From Carpediemonas membranifera (Eukaryota > Fornicata), in the NCBI GenBank assembly GCA_019828565.1, contig JAHDYR010000062.1:248001-312000 (forward strand): 64,000 bases of DNA. Reading direction: 5' to 3'. The notes under the pieces are model-generated. The model was not told the origin of the DNA and searched no databases. It worked only from the letters and a program-made list of their open reading frames with translations. Of this stretch, positions 1-10,269 are shown in pieces; position 1 is the first letter of the stretch, and each line of letters opens with the position of its first letter. The position numbers were made by a program, and so were the translations under genes.

Positions 1-551
1 ATGTACCGCGGGAAGACAGAGACATGTGGTCGACCAACGACCAGGTCGTCGCGACGCTGACGTCTGTCGACGCCGTCCGCTGGCTCTCCCGGGGGCAAAA
101 TGGCCAGAACCGCATGTCCAGAGCACGCTGGACGACTCTCCTCGAGCAGGTCTTTGCGGCTCACCCGAGGAACCGGCCTTCGTATGCGTTCCCGCAAGGC
201 CTGAAGTCGTTCGCACCCAGGTTCGTGGCGTTCATGAGGGAAGGGTTGGGTATGCCAGTCGACCCCGCTCTCCCAGCTGTCCCGCAGCCAAGGACGGCCC
301 AGCCAGCCAGAAGAAGGCTCACTGCTCCCCGCCCGCAGCCGGAGACCATCCTTCCAGAGCTCCCAGAGGACCTCAAGTTCCTCCCCTCCCCGACGGAGGC
401 CGGCAGGATTGGGAAGTCGAAGCCCCTCAAGGAAGGGTGCGGTCTCATTCGTGAAGGGTCTCATCAACCTGTTGGAGGCCCTGAACGAGGTGCCTGCCCA
501 GCAGAAACGGCGTGGCCTTATTGCCATCATGACCCATGGTCAGACGGTGTA
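1..551 (+). pseudogene. RLE-type non-LTR retrotransposon copy 1, N-terminal part
   Basis: This is the amino-terminal to linker part of the retrotransposon protein, running in from the left edge. The frame beginning near base 3 matches the stretch of full-length copy 3 around 13100-13650, including the block GQNG-RMSR-RWT-LLE and the later AEAGRIG block. A frameshift near 425-440 moves the match into another frame, which continues as VSFVKGLINLL and ends at MTHGQTV. The protein resumes at 6908 after a large insertion. This copy is therefore dead: truncated by the window, frameshifted and interrupted. The assignment is by alignment with copies 3 and 4 read by eye. Confidence 0.85.
537..551. repeat. 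Target-site duplication, left copy (15 bp)
   Basis: The 15 bases TGGTCAGACGGTGTA here recur at 6893-6907. The host reading frame can be followed across the two copies (HGQTV then YKPAKKQ). They delimit the LINE-like insert. A 15-bp duplication fits target-primed integration by an AP-endonuclease LINE. Confidence 0.92.
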
Positions 552-1463
552 AGAAAGAAAGAAATTTATGGTGCTTGGATTCTGACCCCGGACTGAGCTT
601 GTTTCCCGTTGTCTTGGAGCTGAGTGCCCCGGGGTACTGCCTATTTCCCGTGGCAAACTGGTCAGCAGCGTTTGCCTTGGGCTTTCGGTGCTACTGTCTC
701 CGCGGAAAGCCGATTCCAATCGCCCCAGAGGCCCTGCGGCCATCTCCGTGCAAATATGCTTTCCCTGTCTCCCCTGAAAGTCCGGCAACTATCCGGGGAG
801 CCTGGGGGTCTGTCCTCGGGGCATTGACAGGCAGGATCGTCCTGCAGAACCTTGACTATGACACTCCTTGCTTCCCTGCAGTCCTTGTAGAGCCGTTCAG
901 CCACGGCACCCTCTCGTCTGTCCGGTTCCCCAATTCCATGCCCCCTCGACTCTGTTAAGAGGCCTACCCGAAGGCGGGGAAAGTGACTAAGTCCATGCTG
1001 TCTACCCCGGTTAGGTGGCGTGGGTCAGGGCATGGTGTAGGTACCCCCAGGCACTAGGCCTGGTTGTCCTGTTACCCCTTACAACATTTCGCTTGCACTA
1101 CATGTCCTTGGTTTCCCATGTCGTTAACAGGGCGGCAGGGGCACCTGTGCCCCTCCGACCCCCGTGGCCAGTCCCTGCAGTTTCCTTTGGGGTCCCAACG
1201 AGTGGTGCAACCATATGAATATGGATTTCCTTGACCTTATCCTTGCTCTGTCCTTGTTGCATGTCCTTTCTTTCTTATTTCTGGTCTGTCCTTCCTGTTA
1301 ATTCCTTGCAGTCGTTCCTTCCCTTGCTTTGGTTCCTGGCTACCGGGATACGTGGGGCCTTTCCTCACTGATCCCAGGAGCTTAGCACCCAGCGAGGGTG
1401 GTCCATGGCTGATTCCTTGTCCATCCCTTCCCGGTCCTGGAGTCAGGGGTTCATGACATGCTT
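552..1463 (-). other. 3' region of the LINE-like insert, no RT
   Basis: About 0.9 kb between the endonuclease stop codon and the end of the insert. Short open stretches exist on both strands but none shows a palm-type DD motif, a zinc knuckle or similarity to other frames in the window. It holds the terminal CTTT-type microsatellite. I treat it as 3' untranslated sequence or the scar of a lost polymerase. Confidence 0.5.
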
Positions 1464-2583
1464 CTATTCCACCTTGAAGCTGTTGTAAACCTTTGCCAGT
1501 TCCCGTAGTCCTGCCGTGAGGCCTTCCCAAATGTCTATTTCTGTCCATGGGGTTCGCTGGAGTTCGCTCCACACTCCGTTCCCGAACACTTTGTCCCTTG
1601 CCTTTGCTCCCCTGTTGTTCACTGGGTCGCCCATGCATGCTCTTATAGTCTCTTCCCATTGGTCCGAGCTCTTGATCCTGTTCAGCTTTGAGACTGTGAC
1701 TGGCCCCTCCTTCTTTTTCATGGGCCAGGTGTGCACCTCGGGTATGGCCAGAGCCACGTCTCGCTCACTTCTGCCATAGTACCGTTGTTCCTTCCATGCT
1801 AGTGTGATTCCATTGTGTGCTGAGCCCCATACCCCGACCTTCTGAGACTCTACCACCTCAATCTCCGCCCCCTGGATTCCTGGTGTTGTCACTGCAAAGT
1901 CCGGGGTTGATGTTCCTGATGTGAGCGTCCCAGACTTGGGTATGATGGCTTTGAGCCTGTGCTTCTCCATCATATCCTTCCACCGGGTGGATCTTTCCAT
2001 CTGGCCTGGGTCGATGTTCCAGTCTCCCATAATTATGGCCTCCATGCTCCCTTTCATGTCCATGATCTTCTGTATAGTGTCCCTGAATCCATCCTTCTCC
2101 TGCTTGCTGTGGCCGGATGGAGGGCCATACACGTTGATGACTAGTATGTCCCTGCCGGTTCTCATTATGCTGGCTTGCACTCTTCCCGATAGGCTGTCCG
2201 TTATGCCGATGTCCCACTTTGCAGTTGCGTGTGGGCTCACTCTCGTGCCGATGCCTTCCCTTGTTCCCTTCCATCTTGGCGCAGGTTCGTCATTGCCTGC
2301 TATGCCTAGTTGTCGGTTGATGCGGTGCTGACTTTTGACATCCGCCTTTCGTTTTTTCGTTGGCTAAGACCAGGTCCTCTTCCGTCTCCCTCCCTGCTAG
2401 TGCGTAGTCAAGGTCCATGAAGCAATGAACCCTCGTATTCGCCGTTCTCCATGTCTCTTGTATGAGTACTGCCTCTATGTCCTTCAACCTTAGCTGAATC
2501 GCCGTTGCCATAGACGCCGTGAAGTCCTTTCCTCTTCCTATGTGTCCCTCTGTGTTCAGACTAAGTATCTTGTAGGTTACCAT
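1464..2583 (-). pseudogene. AP-endonuclease (EEP) domain of LINE-like insert, frameshifted
   Basis: This is an exonuclease-endonuclease-phosphatase domain of the type LINEs use to nick target DNA. In order it shows SLNTEG (metal-binding Asn) and LIQETW (catalytic Glu) in the first frame (2583 to about 2330). The second frame (2240-1464, extending upstream) shows INVYGPPSG, IIMGDWN (Asp/Asn) and TPDFAV. A single-base frameshift near a run of six A residues around 2330-2340 splits it. The last catalytic motif, usually Ser-Asp-His, reads Ser-Ala-His here, so the final acid is lost. With the frameshift this makes the copy very probably inactive. The frame stops at 1464 with no RT behind it. Confidence 0.8.
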
Positions 2584-2915
2584 TGCCTTTGTCCTGTTTC
2601 CTTATCCTGCGAATTCCCAGAATTTGGGAGCCCCAGCTTCCCGCTCCTCTCCTGCTATCCTTGTCCTAACAAGGGGCCTAGATGCCGGTCTCGGTGACCC
2701 TTGTCAGGCCAACCTTGTTACCACCTGGTGACCTTCCATTCTTCGGGCAGGGTACTTAGGAGGGGGACGATATGACGTGACCCCCCTTTGGCTGCCGCTA
2801 CAGCCTACCGGCAGTGCATTTCAGCTAATGCCGGGCCCTGGGTGGGAGCCAGGGCTTGTGAATTATAAAGAAAATGTTGCTTGTTCCTTGAAAGAATACT
2901 GCTTTTACCATGTCC

Positions 2916-4140
2916 TTACTCCTCCTCCGTGGACTCCCCACTGCCGCTGCAGCTGTCCTCGGCCTGACTCACTTGCTGTCCTTGTAGACTCTGCATTACC
3001 GTGATGAACTGGGTCATCAGGTCCATGGGTGAGATCTGCTTGGCCTTCTTAGCCTTCTTGTGCTTGTGCCGGGGGATCGTGGGCTTCTCCTTGCTGGGCT
3101 TAGTCGCGACGCCGGAGAGCACCAACCTTCCGTGGCCTTGCTCTTGCATGAGTCGGGCAGCCTTGAGCGCTGAGATCTCTTGTTGCGCCTCTGCCAACTG
3201 CTTTCGGAGCCGCAGCTTCTCCGAGTCCATGCCGGTTGCCTGTCTGCTTCCAGACTCCCAGTCCATGTCCTCTTCGTGCCTGCTTCTCTTTCCGCTGTCC
3301 GAGTCCATGATCCTACTCGTGCTGCCCTCCTTGCGCTTGAGCGTCGTGGAGGAAGAGTGATCCTTGCTGTTGTCCATGCCTCCCTCTGAGCCTCTACCGG
3401 CCCAGGTGTTCCCGCTGAACGAGCCTCTCATCTGCGTTCCCGTGTTGTCCTGTCTCTCCCTGTCGTCTCCTCCGTGGTTACGATCCGAGGTCCTGTTCAT
3501 GTTACCAGCTCTGTCGCCGGTTCTGTCGTCAGCTCTGACACCAGCTCTACCGCCGGCTCCGTGTCCTACCCTTCTGTCCTCTTCCCTGTCTCCATGCTGG
3601 TCGTGATGTCCTTGATCCGCGTCCTGGCCGAAGTGCCTGCCCACCATCCTGGTGCTAATCCGCCTCGCCTTTTCCTCCAGGCCGTTGTCGAAGAACCTAC
3701 TTTGGTATGGCTGTTCGGACTTTCCGTCGATGGTGGGGACATACGTGATGCCTGGGACATTGACTGTGTTGGCTCTGGGCTCGTCCGGGATAGCTGCCGA
3801 GACTAGTCTGGCCCCTTCCTTGCGCATGCGGCTTAGGATGGTCCCAGCCTCGCTGACCCTGACCATGCCCCAGTCTCTCGGGATGAAGCTCGCCCCTAGG
3901 GTGATCCTACCCCTGTTCCTGGGGGGCCTTGACGTTGACTATGACCTTCTCATAGTCCCTGAGGCTCTCTGCTAGGTCGTCGCAGCCCCAGACTCCTTGA
4001 TGAGCCGTAGCCTCCTTCGAGGGCCACCACTCGTATAGCATGGCCATGGTTATGATGTCCTCCTCCCTTGCTGCCCCTAGGCCCTTCCTGACGCGTACCA
4101 TGCGGAGCTGGTTAGCCGTGGCTCTTCCATGATGGTCCAT
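2916..4140 (-). pseudogene. C-terminal continuation of LINE-like ORF1, two frame changes
   Basis: Two pieces continue the ORF1 protein. One is at 4140-3907, in a shifted frame; the other is at 3866-2916, back in the ORF1 frame. This pattern suggests two compensating indels near 4100 and 3900. The last piece is low-complexity and polar, rich in Arg, Gly, Asp and His over roughly its residues 85-160. It then has a predicted coiled coil (the LRLRKQLAEAQQEISALKAA region), a basic patch (HKHKKAKKAK) and an acidic Ser-Glu tail. This composition would suit an RNA-binding ORF1 protein of a LINE. The function is inferred from position and composition only. Confidence 0.55.
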
Positions 4141-6419
4141 AGCGGGCTTCTCTCCAGTACACCTTCGTTGTCCATGATTGTGAGGGGGCCAGTAAGATGC
4201 CCTTCATGCCCAACAGAACCTCCCCCGAACCCGAAGCCGATGCCGAAGCGGTGTCCGTTGTCCGGGACTACGAGGATCCTGTCGCCGACTTCCCTGCTGA
4301 CGTCCCTTGCGTCCCCGATCGGGTACGTGCCGAAGATCTCAAAGGTGTCCCTCCTTGTCGCGAATTCCGGGCCTCCCATGATATCCATGCCCGGCTCCGC
4401 CTTCCCGACTGCTTCCATGGTCTTGTCGAGTGCCTTACCCATGTAGTGGTAGACGTCTGGGGTGCTCATCCTCTCCTTGCATAGGGCCCTGATCCTGGCT
4501 GTGAAGACTACTGTATCCGCCAACCCACAGTGGTAGCAACCCGCGGTGTGTCTGTGGTACGGACAGACTCCCTTGGGCTCGCTCCTGTTCTGCCATCCAT
4601 TTGACCATGTTGTTACTGCTTCCAGGTAGTTGGCCTTGTCGAGGTTGTCCCTGAGGTTTTGGCCAGCCTCCTCCTTGCCGTTGTTCTCCAGGATCTCTGG
4701 TAGCTTCTTCTCGTCCACCAGCCTAGCTTGGAAGAATTCCCTGGTTCCTTGCTCCAGTCCATTTGTGGGGTTCGTGAGGAGGAAGCTTTCCATCTCCACC
4801 CCCTTTGCATACATGATTATCTTCCAACCCTCCGACCTTTCGATCCTTGCCAGCTGAGCCGCCAGGCGGTTGGCCCAGTCCCTGAAAGTATGTATGTGCT
4901 TCTCATACTCGATCGGCGGCCGCCCCGTCCCGACCTCCACGAAGGTGGCCGGCGGCAGCCCCGTCACTGCCCATGCCGTGTACCTCGCTTGGTCCATGCT
5001 TGCTGCCGGTATGTCCTGGTAATACAGGCCATGCCCGTGTCCAAGAATGTCCCCAGTGCTGAGGTCAAAGAGTACGATCCCGCCCTCAACCGGGATGGCA
5101 GGGATCCCTGCCTTCTTGACGCCAGGGTCTGCGCACTCGAAGTCGATGGCTCCGATCACCAGTCGTTTCTCCTTGTCCTTTCTAGGCATCCTCGGCGGCT
5201 GGCTGCTGACCTTGTTTGAGTCGACCTCCTCGTCCTGGTCGATCTTGCCTTGGTTGGCCCCGACCATGTCCTTGTTCACTTCCAGGAGGCTGTCGTCGAG
5301 GCTTCTTCTGCCGGGCATGGTGGCCTGCTGGCGTCGTTCCTCCTTGTCCTTGACATGTTGCTCCTCGTCTCCGTCGATGACCGTGCTAGCGGACGACCTG
5401 TCCAGATCGGCATGTTCGTCCCTATTGCTGCGGACCGAGGTGGCCTTGAGCACTTCCAGCCTCACCTTCCGGAACGGCGGCTCGTTGCTAAGGGGGGTCT
5501 CCTCCCCTTCGCCCAGGATATTGGTTCTGCCCTTCAGGTAGATCCCTGACTTGTTCCATGCTGCCTGCCATATGGCCGGGGCCTCCGGTGCCTGAAGCCT
5601 GAGGATGTCCCTAGCCTCCTCCATGAAGCGGCTGATGGACCATGCTGACGTGTCGCTTAGCTCTAGGATGACCCTGTACTTGCCGTCCTCTTGCTCGTAG
5701 GCCACTCTGGTGACCGGGCCTTGGTTTGCCGGATCCCATACCTTGTCGTAAGGCACGCCTTCTACGGCCTCGTCTCCATGAGCCCCTGATACCAGTATGA
5801 ACGACCCTTCGGCCTTCTTGACGCTGTCCCTGTCTACATCCCATTCGATGGGCCCATCTTCCTTCGGCTTGAGGATCGCCGTCTCGATGTCCTTCTCAGA
5901 TGGCCATCTTGCCATGCCAGTGAAGCCCGCTTTCAGCGTCTTGGGCTCCAGTGCCTGTGCCATGTCCTTTGCTTCCTCGTCTCTGGGGTTGAGCGCCTCT
6001 GTGAGCATGTAGAAAAGGTCGCGGAGGCCGTGGATGCCGCATGGGTTCCTGAGGATGATGTCCTTGTTGTCAGTGACGCCGGTTGCGAAGAGGATGCGTC
6101 TGGCGTTCATGATTACTTCCTTGCGTCCTTTGGAGTTCGCATTGAGCGACTTTCCTGTAAACTTGCCTGTTCTACGAAGAAGTAGAGTCCTTGAATCGTT
6201 CCTTTCAGCGAGGAAGCTGTCCAGTAGTTCCCTGATGTCCTCCCACTGCTTCTGCGTGGAATCCCTGATCCTTGTCGGTATTTCTACCTGCATTGTTGAG
6301 TGCAAAATTTCTCCCCTTTTCCTAGTCCATAAACTGGGTCGGAATTTTTGGGTCCGAAAGTCGGGCCACATGTACATATCCGGGTGAGGTCTCCGTCCAG
6401 GCCTTCCAGTTTCTCCCAT
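4077..6419 (-). CDS. LINE-like ORF1 with DEDDh (DnaQ/Maelstrom-like) exonuclease-like domain
   Basis: A 780-residue frame upstream of the endonuclease region. The first 420 residues are unrecognised, with an acidic, charged linker at about 330-420. From about residue 424 the sequence GAIDFE gives a D-x-E motif. Near residue 536 comes IIMYAKGVEMESFLL, resembling the second motif of DEDD exonucleases. Near residue 631 HCGLAD gives the His-x4-Asp spacing of the DEDDh motif III. Just before it, the pattern CPYH...CYHC could bind zinc, reminiscent of the Maelstrom domain, a DnaQ-fold family. A 3'-5' exonuclease fold in a LINE ORF1 is unusual. Activity is inference. The start is the first ATG after an in-frame stop. 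Confidence 0.6.
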   Translation of the reverse strand: MGETGRPGRRPHPDMYMWPDFRTQKFRPSLWTRKRGEILHSTMQVEIPTRIRDSTQKQWEDIRELLDSFLAERNDSRTLLLRRTGKFTGKSLNANSKGRKEVIMNARRILFATGVTDNKDIILRNPCGIHGLRDLFYMLTEALNPRDEEAKDMAQALEPKTLKAGFTGMARWPSEKDIETAILKPKEDGPIEWDVDRDSVKKAEGSFILVSGAHGDEAVEGVPYDKVWDPANQGPVTRVAYEQEDGKYRVILELSDTSAWSISRFMEEARDILRLQAPEAPAIWQAAWNKSGIYLKGRTNILGEGEETPLSNEPPFRKVRLEVLKATSVRSNRDEHADLDRSSASTVIDGDEEQHVKDKEERRQQATMPGRRSLDDSLLEVNKDMVGANQGKIDQDEEVDSNKVSSQPPRMPRKDKEKRLVIGAIDFECADPGVKKAGIPAIPVEGGIVLFDLSTGDILGHGHGLYYQDIPAASMDQARYTAWAVTGLPPATFVEVGTGRPPIEYEKHIHTFRDWANRLAAQLARIERSEGWKIIMYAKGVEMESFLLTNPTNGLEQGTREFFQARLVDEKKLPEILENNGKEEAGQNLRDNLDKANYLEAVTTWSNGWQNRSEPKGVCPYHRHTAGCYHCGLADTVVFTARIRALCKERMSTPDVYHYMGKALDKTMEAVGKAEPGMDIMGGPEFATRRDTFEIFGTYPIGDARDVSREVGDRILVVPDNGHRFGIGFGFGGGSVGHEGHLTGPLTIMDNEGVLERSPLWTIMEEPRLTSSAWYASGRA

Positions 6420-6892
6420 TGTCCATGCTCCGAACTATATAGGTCATTCTTTCCAAAAAGGCGCGGTCCTAAAAATGCGTCGCCCTTTTCTGAGTAGCGG
6501 GGCCTTTCTGTGTAGTTGTTGTTGCTTTGTTCGTAGTCTCCTTTTAGCCTCTATCGACGGCCCCTGTTTCCCTTTTGTGCTGCCCTTCCTTCCTTGTGGT
6601 CTTGACAAAACCATGTAGCCGCCGGTGCTAGCACTGGCCCTCGACGGTTGTTTTCCTTTTCCTTGTAAACATACGTTCCATGAAGACACTTTGATTCCTT
6701 GGTATGGGCGTGGAGCTCCCACTCGCGCCCAGCGGTATGCCCTGATAGCAACCCTTGAATGTTCAGACAGGGAGGCCAAGGCCGCTCCTTCTGAGCTCCA
6801 TGGGGCACTGCCCTATCCATATAGGCCAGGCCTGTTGGTCCTTGTCCATCCATGATCGAAGTGTTTCCACTTTGCTGAAATCATTGGTGAAC
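6420..6892 (-). other. 5' leader of the LINE-like insert
   Basis: About 470 bases between the 15-bp target duplication and the ORF1 ATG. Open stretches on both strands look like by-products of GC-rich composition. I see no tRNA-like promoter boxes or repeats. It probably holds the internal promoter. Confidence 0.4.
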
Positions 6893-6907
6893 TGGTCAGA
6901 CGGTGTA
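6893..6907. repeat. Target-site duplication, right copy (15 bp)
   Basis: Exact copy of 537-551. The host retrotransposon frame resumes directly after it. Confidence 0.92.
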
Positions 6908-9347
6908 CAAGCCCGCCAAGAAGCAGGTGACACTGCGGACCCGGACCAAGGAGCGCTCGGCCTTCACCAAGGCCTCGGCCGGCTACTACTCCAGTGGCCT
7001 GAAGATCCTCCTGTCTGAGGACATGGACCTCAGCCCGACCGAGGTTGACGAGAAGCTGGTGGAGCTGCAGGCCGAGCCAATGGCAGACCCACGTCTCTTC
7101 CACCCACAGCAACGGGCGGGTGCGCTGGAGTCATATGAGGTCACCCCGGAGTCTGTGACATGGGCCCTGGACAGGCTCAAAGCAGACTCGGCACCGGGAC
7201 CCTCGGGCCTGAGTTTCCTTCACTTGAAGCTGGCCTACCGCCTACGCAAACACAAGTTTGTTGCTGCTGTCACGCCTCTGATCAACGACATCATCAACGG
7301 GGAGCCCTACACTGAGATCCTGTCGCACTCGAGGCTCGTTGCCCTGCCTAAGGGAGACTCCAAGGTCCGGCCCATTGCAATGGGCGAGAGCCTGAGACGC
7401 CTCGCAGGCAAGGTCCTAGCCCACGATGTCGGGCTGAGGATTATTGGCGATGGTGTGTGCGAGGGGCAGTTCGGACTGGGCGAGAGCTGCGGCCTGGACT
7501 GCATGGGTGACATTCTGAAGGCAGCGTACGCCGGCGGTGCGCAGCTGTGCGCCGTTGACATGTCCAATGCGTACGGAACCGTCAGTCGGCAGCATCTGTC
7601 TGAGGTCGCACAGGCGTGGGCCCCGGTCTTGCTACCGTACCTGCACACGATGTATGCCGGGGGCAAGATGATCACACCAACAGGCCTTGTCATCCCGTCC
7701 CGGGAGGGCATCCAGCAAGGGGACCCCATATCTCCGCTGCTGTTCACCCTGGCGATGAAGCCGGTCCTGGACCAGATCAGAGGTGAGTTCCAGGAGTGCA
7801 GGATGGTCTCCTATCAGGACGATGCTTACTTGATCGCGCCAGCGTCCATGCCGGCCTCACGAGTTGATCGGTTCTACGACCGGATGGCTGAGGTTTGTGG
7901 CCGCATCGGCATGCGCGTGAACACGGCTAAGTGTATGGTGATCAGCGCTGCTGGCTCCCCGGGTGCCATTCAGCGGGTAGTCAACGGTAGAGCCGTTGGA
8001 ATCCCTGTTGGTGACGCTCATGGTGAGGCAAGAGCTGTCGATGATGTCTTCTCGGAGATGGAGATGGCGACTGCTCGCGTCGTGGAAATGGTGGAGACTG
8101 TAGGGCCTTCTGCGGCCAGCGTTGCGCTGAATATGATTCGTTCATGCATTCTTGCGATGCCATCCGCAATCTACAGAGCTGTGTCGCCGATTAGGCACGA
8201 AAGCAGGACATCCCGCTTCGAGCAGATGCTTAGCCGCAGCGTAGAGCACATTCTGCAACTAAGAGATGGTCTGGAAGGCAAAACTCGTAGAATGGCTCTC
8301 GATTATGGAGATTACGGGCTCCGCATGCCAATCCCATCACTCGTCTGGAAATGCGCATTTTTGGGCACGGAACACCAGCTGCACCAGCTGCTTCCGGACC
8401 GGTCTGTGCACCTAGACGAGGCCCTGTTTACCGTTGAAGGCGCCGAAGAGTGGCCTAGGACCAAGGACGAACTCTATGAGATGGAGGCCAAAAAGCCTCA
8501 GAAACAACTCACAAAGTACCATAGAGACGCCTGGACAGTCCAGCACCGCCCATCAACGCCGTCTGACTTCAACTTGGACCGCAATGCGGCCACTCAGGCC
8601 CTGAACGACTCCTCCCAGCGCGCTGCCCCGGCGGCTGGAATTCTCCGGCAAGAGGCCGCACTCACCCCAATTGAGCTAGAATCGAAGCCTGTTGGCTCAA
8701 TATTTGTCCCAATTGCCAGGGCACACCTGGATGTCGCCCCGTTCGAAGAGTGGCCCGAGACTTGCCCCCTGTGTCAGGCCCAGCGCTGCACCTGGCAGCA
8801 TGCCCTCTCGTGCCCACACACCAAGGGAACCGCCCACACCGAGCGTCACAACCATGTTAGAGACGCTGTGAGCGCCGTGTTGACCGACGACGACGTTAGA
8901 GGTCGACCCATGGCCCGTTGCCAGGCCGAGGTCGCGCTCACCTCTCGTCACCCCCGCTACCAGCAGGCCGATACCGAAGCGCCCAGACGCAAGGTGGCCG
9001 ACCCTCATGGTGGCAGGCGAGAGAGACGTGGTCGGGAACCGTGTCCACGAGGAAGTCTATGTCGACTTCGTGGTCAGCCTGCACCCGCGGGAGGCTGAGC
9101 TAGAGAAGCTCCGCGAGTACCGCAACTGGCAGGTCACCTTCGTGCCTGCTGCCTGCACGGTTCTGGGCGAGACTGAGTCCCGTCTGACCGAGTGCTGGGT
9201 CGCCCGCCTCTGTGCCGCGATTCGCAGGCCGGCCCTCGTGGGCGCCATCCGTGACCGGGTATTCTGGTCCATCTGGGCGGACAACCAGACCGTCTGGTCG
9301 GACTATGTCTCCCAGTGCAAGGCCCGTTGGGCCGAGCACCACCAATA
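6908..9347 (+). pseudogene. RLE-type non-LTR retrotransposon copy 1, RT and endonuclease part
   Basis: The reverse transcriptase runs from about 7000. It shows PSGLSFLHLKLA, GLGESCGLD, DMSNAYG, the QGDPISPLLF block and the catalytic YQDD near 7815. A C-terminal CPLC...WQHALSC...ERH zinc motif lies near 8765-8850. The frame is open to about 9000, where a single-base frameshift moves the C-terminal endonuclease (GERDVVGN, VYVDF, WSDYVSQCKARWAE) to the frame at 9007-9347. The protein is about 60 percent identical to copy 3 by eye, so this is a different, older subfamily member. It is broken by the frameshift and by the upstream LINE insertion. Confidence 0.88.
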
Positions 9348-9539
9348 ATCTGCCCTCCCCACAAAATGCCGGAGTCGCGACTCGGCTGACTCGGCCACTC
9401 TAGGCTGCGTCGTCCCCGAGCCCCCCTGCGCCTCCCGCCCCATCGCCGCATCGCATAACGCATCCCCTGCCCCTGCGCGAGAGTGGTTACCCTAAGTTCC
9501 GCGGAGTCGCGTGTCGTTCGGACAACCTCAGGAAGTAAG
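9348..9539 (+). repeat. 3' untranslated tail of RLE retrotransposon, copy 1
   Basis: After the stop codon, the block starting GGAGTCGCGACTCGG (9371) and running to about 9539 is nearly identical to 11214-11382 and 16081-16249, although the coding regions of copies 1 and 3 are well diverged. The three copies separate just after the GTAA at the end, which marks the 3' terminus. Strong conservation of this tail is expected if it is the RNA recognised by the element's own RT. Confidence 0.8.
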
Positions 9540-10269
9540 TCTGTCGCGCAGACAGTGGGTATGTCTATAAATGTCTAACCCTGGGGGGAGAAATATTTAC
9601 GCTATTCTTCTCTGTGTAAGCGGAAATATCTCCCGTCGGTGACCGCACCACCGGTCAACCGACTCACGCCTTGCGGCGGATAAAGGTGGCCACCCCGCAG
9701 TGGCAAGAGGTGCCCCTCGGCTGCGGGTTCCATGGCCTCATTGCCTAGCCCACTTTGGCTTCGGCTCTTCCCTCAACGTCCTGTTAACTCGCCGGACCTG
9801 AGTACGTCTCGCGTTATTGCTCCTTTTGTTTCGTTTCCACTGAGCTTTGTGGAAAGTCTGAACCCAACTGGACTCGAACCCGCGACCTCCGGCAACAGAA
9901 GCCGGGGATCAGTCGACTCTGCTATCGGTGGAGCGCATACCGTCGTAGACGCGATGCGTAAGTACGCCTCGGGGCGTGGTACAGGCCCAGATGGACTACC
10001 GGCCATCTGGTACAAATATTCGAGAGAGATCGAATATTGACCAAATATTCGAATCAAATCTACGGTCCAGTTCAGACCAATTTTACCAAGGGGTTAAAAC
10101 CCCATTCCCCGGTAGTTCCGAGAAGATGGGCGACGCACAGCCCCCCGTGACACTGGAGAGCCTGGAGGCCAGAGCATGTTTCCCATCAATCTCGGGTATA
10201 AATTTGATTAGATCAATTGGAGACTTCGACCGTAGTCGACTGCAAGTCGGATAGTTCTCAATTTTGTTA
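9540..10269. other. Non-coding gap between RLE copies 1 and 2
   Basis: About 730 bases without a convincing gene, apart from a tRNA-like unit on the minus strand. Small inverted repeats are visible: CTGTCGCGCAGACAG near 9542, an AATATTCGA...TCGAATATT stem near 10014-10038, and GGGGTTAAAACCCC near 10091. No coding signal is seen. Confidence 0.5.
9863..9934 (-). tRNA. tRNA-Gln(CTG)-like Pol III unit, probably a pseudogene
   Basis: On the minus strand there is a B box (GGTTCGAGTCC), an A-box-like TAGCAGAGTCG and a perfect anticodon stem CCGGC/GCCGG closing a seven-base loop TTCTGTT, which would place CTG as the anticodon. The T stem has one mismatch and the D stem one mismatch. There are two extra bases before the anticodon stem, and only about four of seven acceptor pairs form. 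Residue 37 would be T, which is odd. It is best read as a decayed tRNA or a tRNA-derived promoter. Confidence 0.35.

Larger units (their letters stand above)
552..6892 (-). mobile_element. LINE-like insert with AP endonuclease and exonuclease-like ORF1, no RT seen
   Basis: A 6.3-kb minus-strand element inserted in copy 1 of the RLE retrotransposon and bounded by perfect 15-bp target duplications. Its order in the sense direction is a leader (6892-6420), a long ORF1 (6419-2916, in pieces), an AP-endonuclease region (2583-1464) and about 0.9 kb of tail. The tail ends next to the duplication in a short TTTC-type microsatellite, seen as AGAAAGAAAGAAA on the plus strand at 552-564. In a normal LINE the reverse transcriptase follows the endonuclease. 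I see no RT motif anywhere in the insert, although both ends appear to be present. It therefore looks non-autonomous, or internally deleted before it moved. Confidence 0.75.

Noticed and set aside
536-958. Plus-strand frame of 140 codons at the edge of the LINE-like insert
   Set aside because: It starts inside the host copy, crosses the insertion boundary and has no recognisable protein features.
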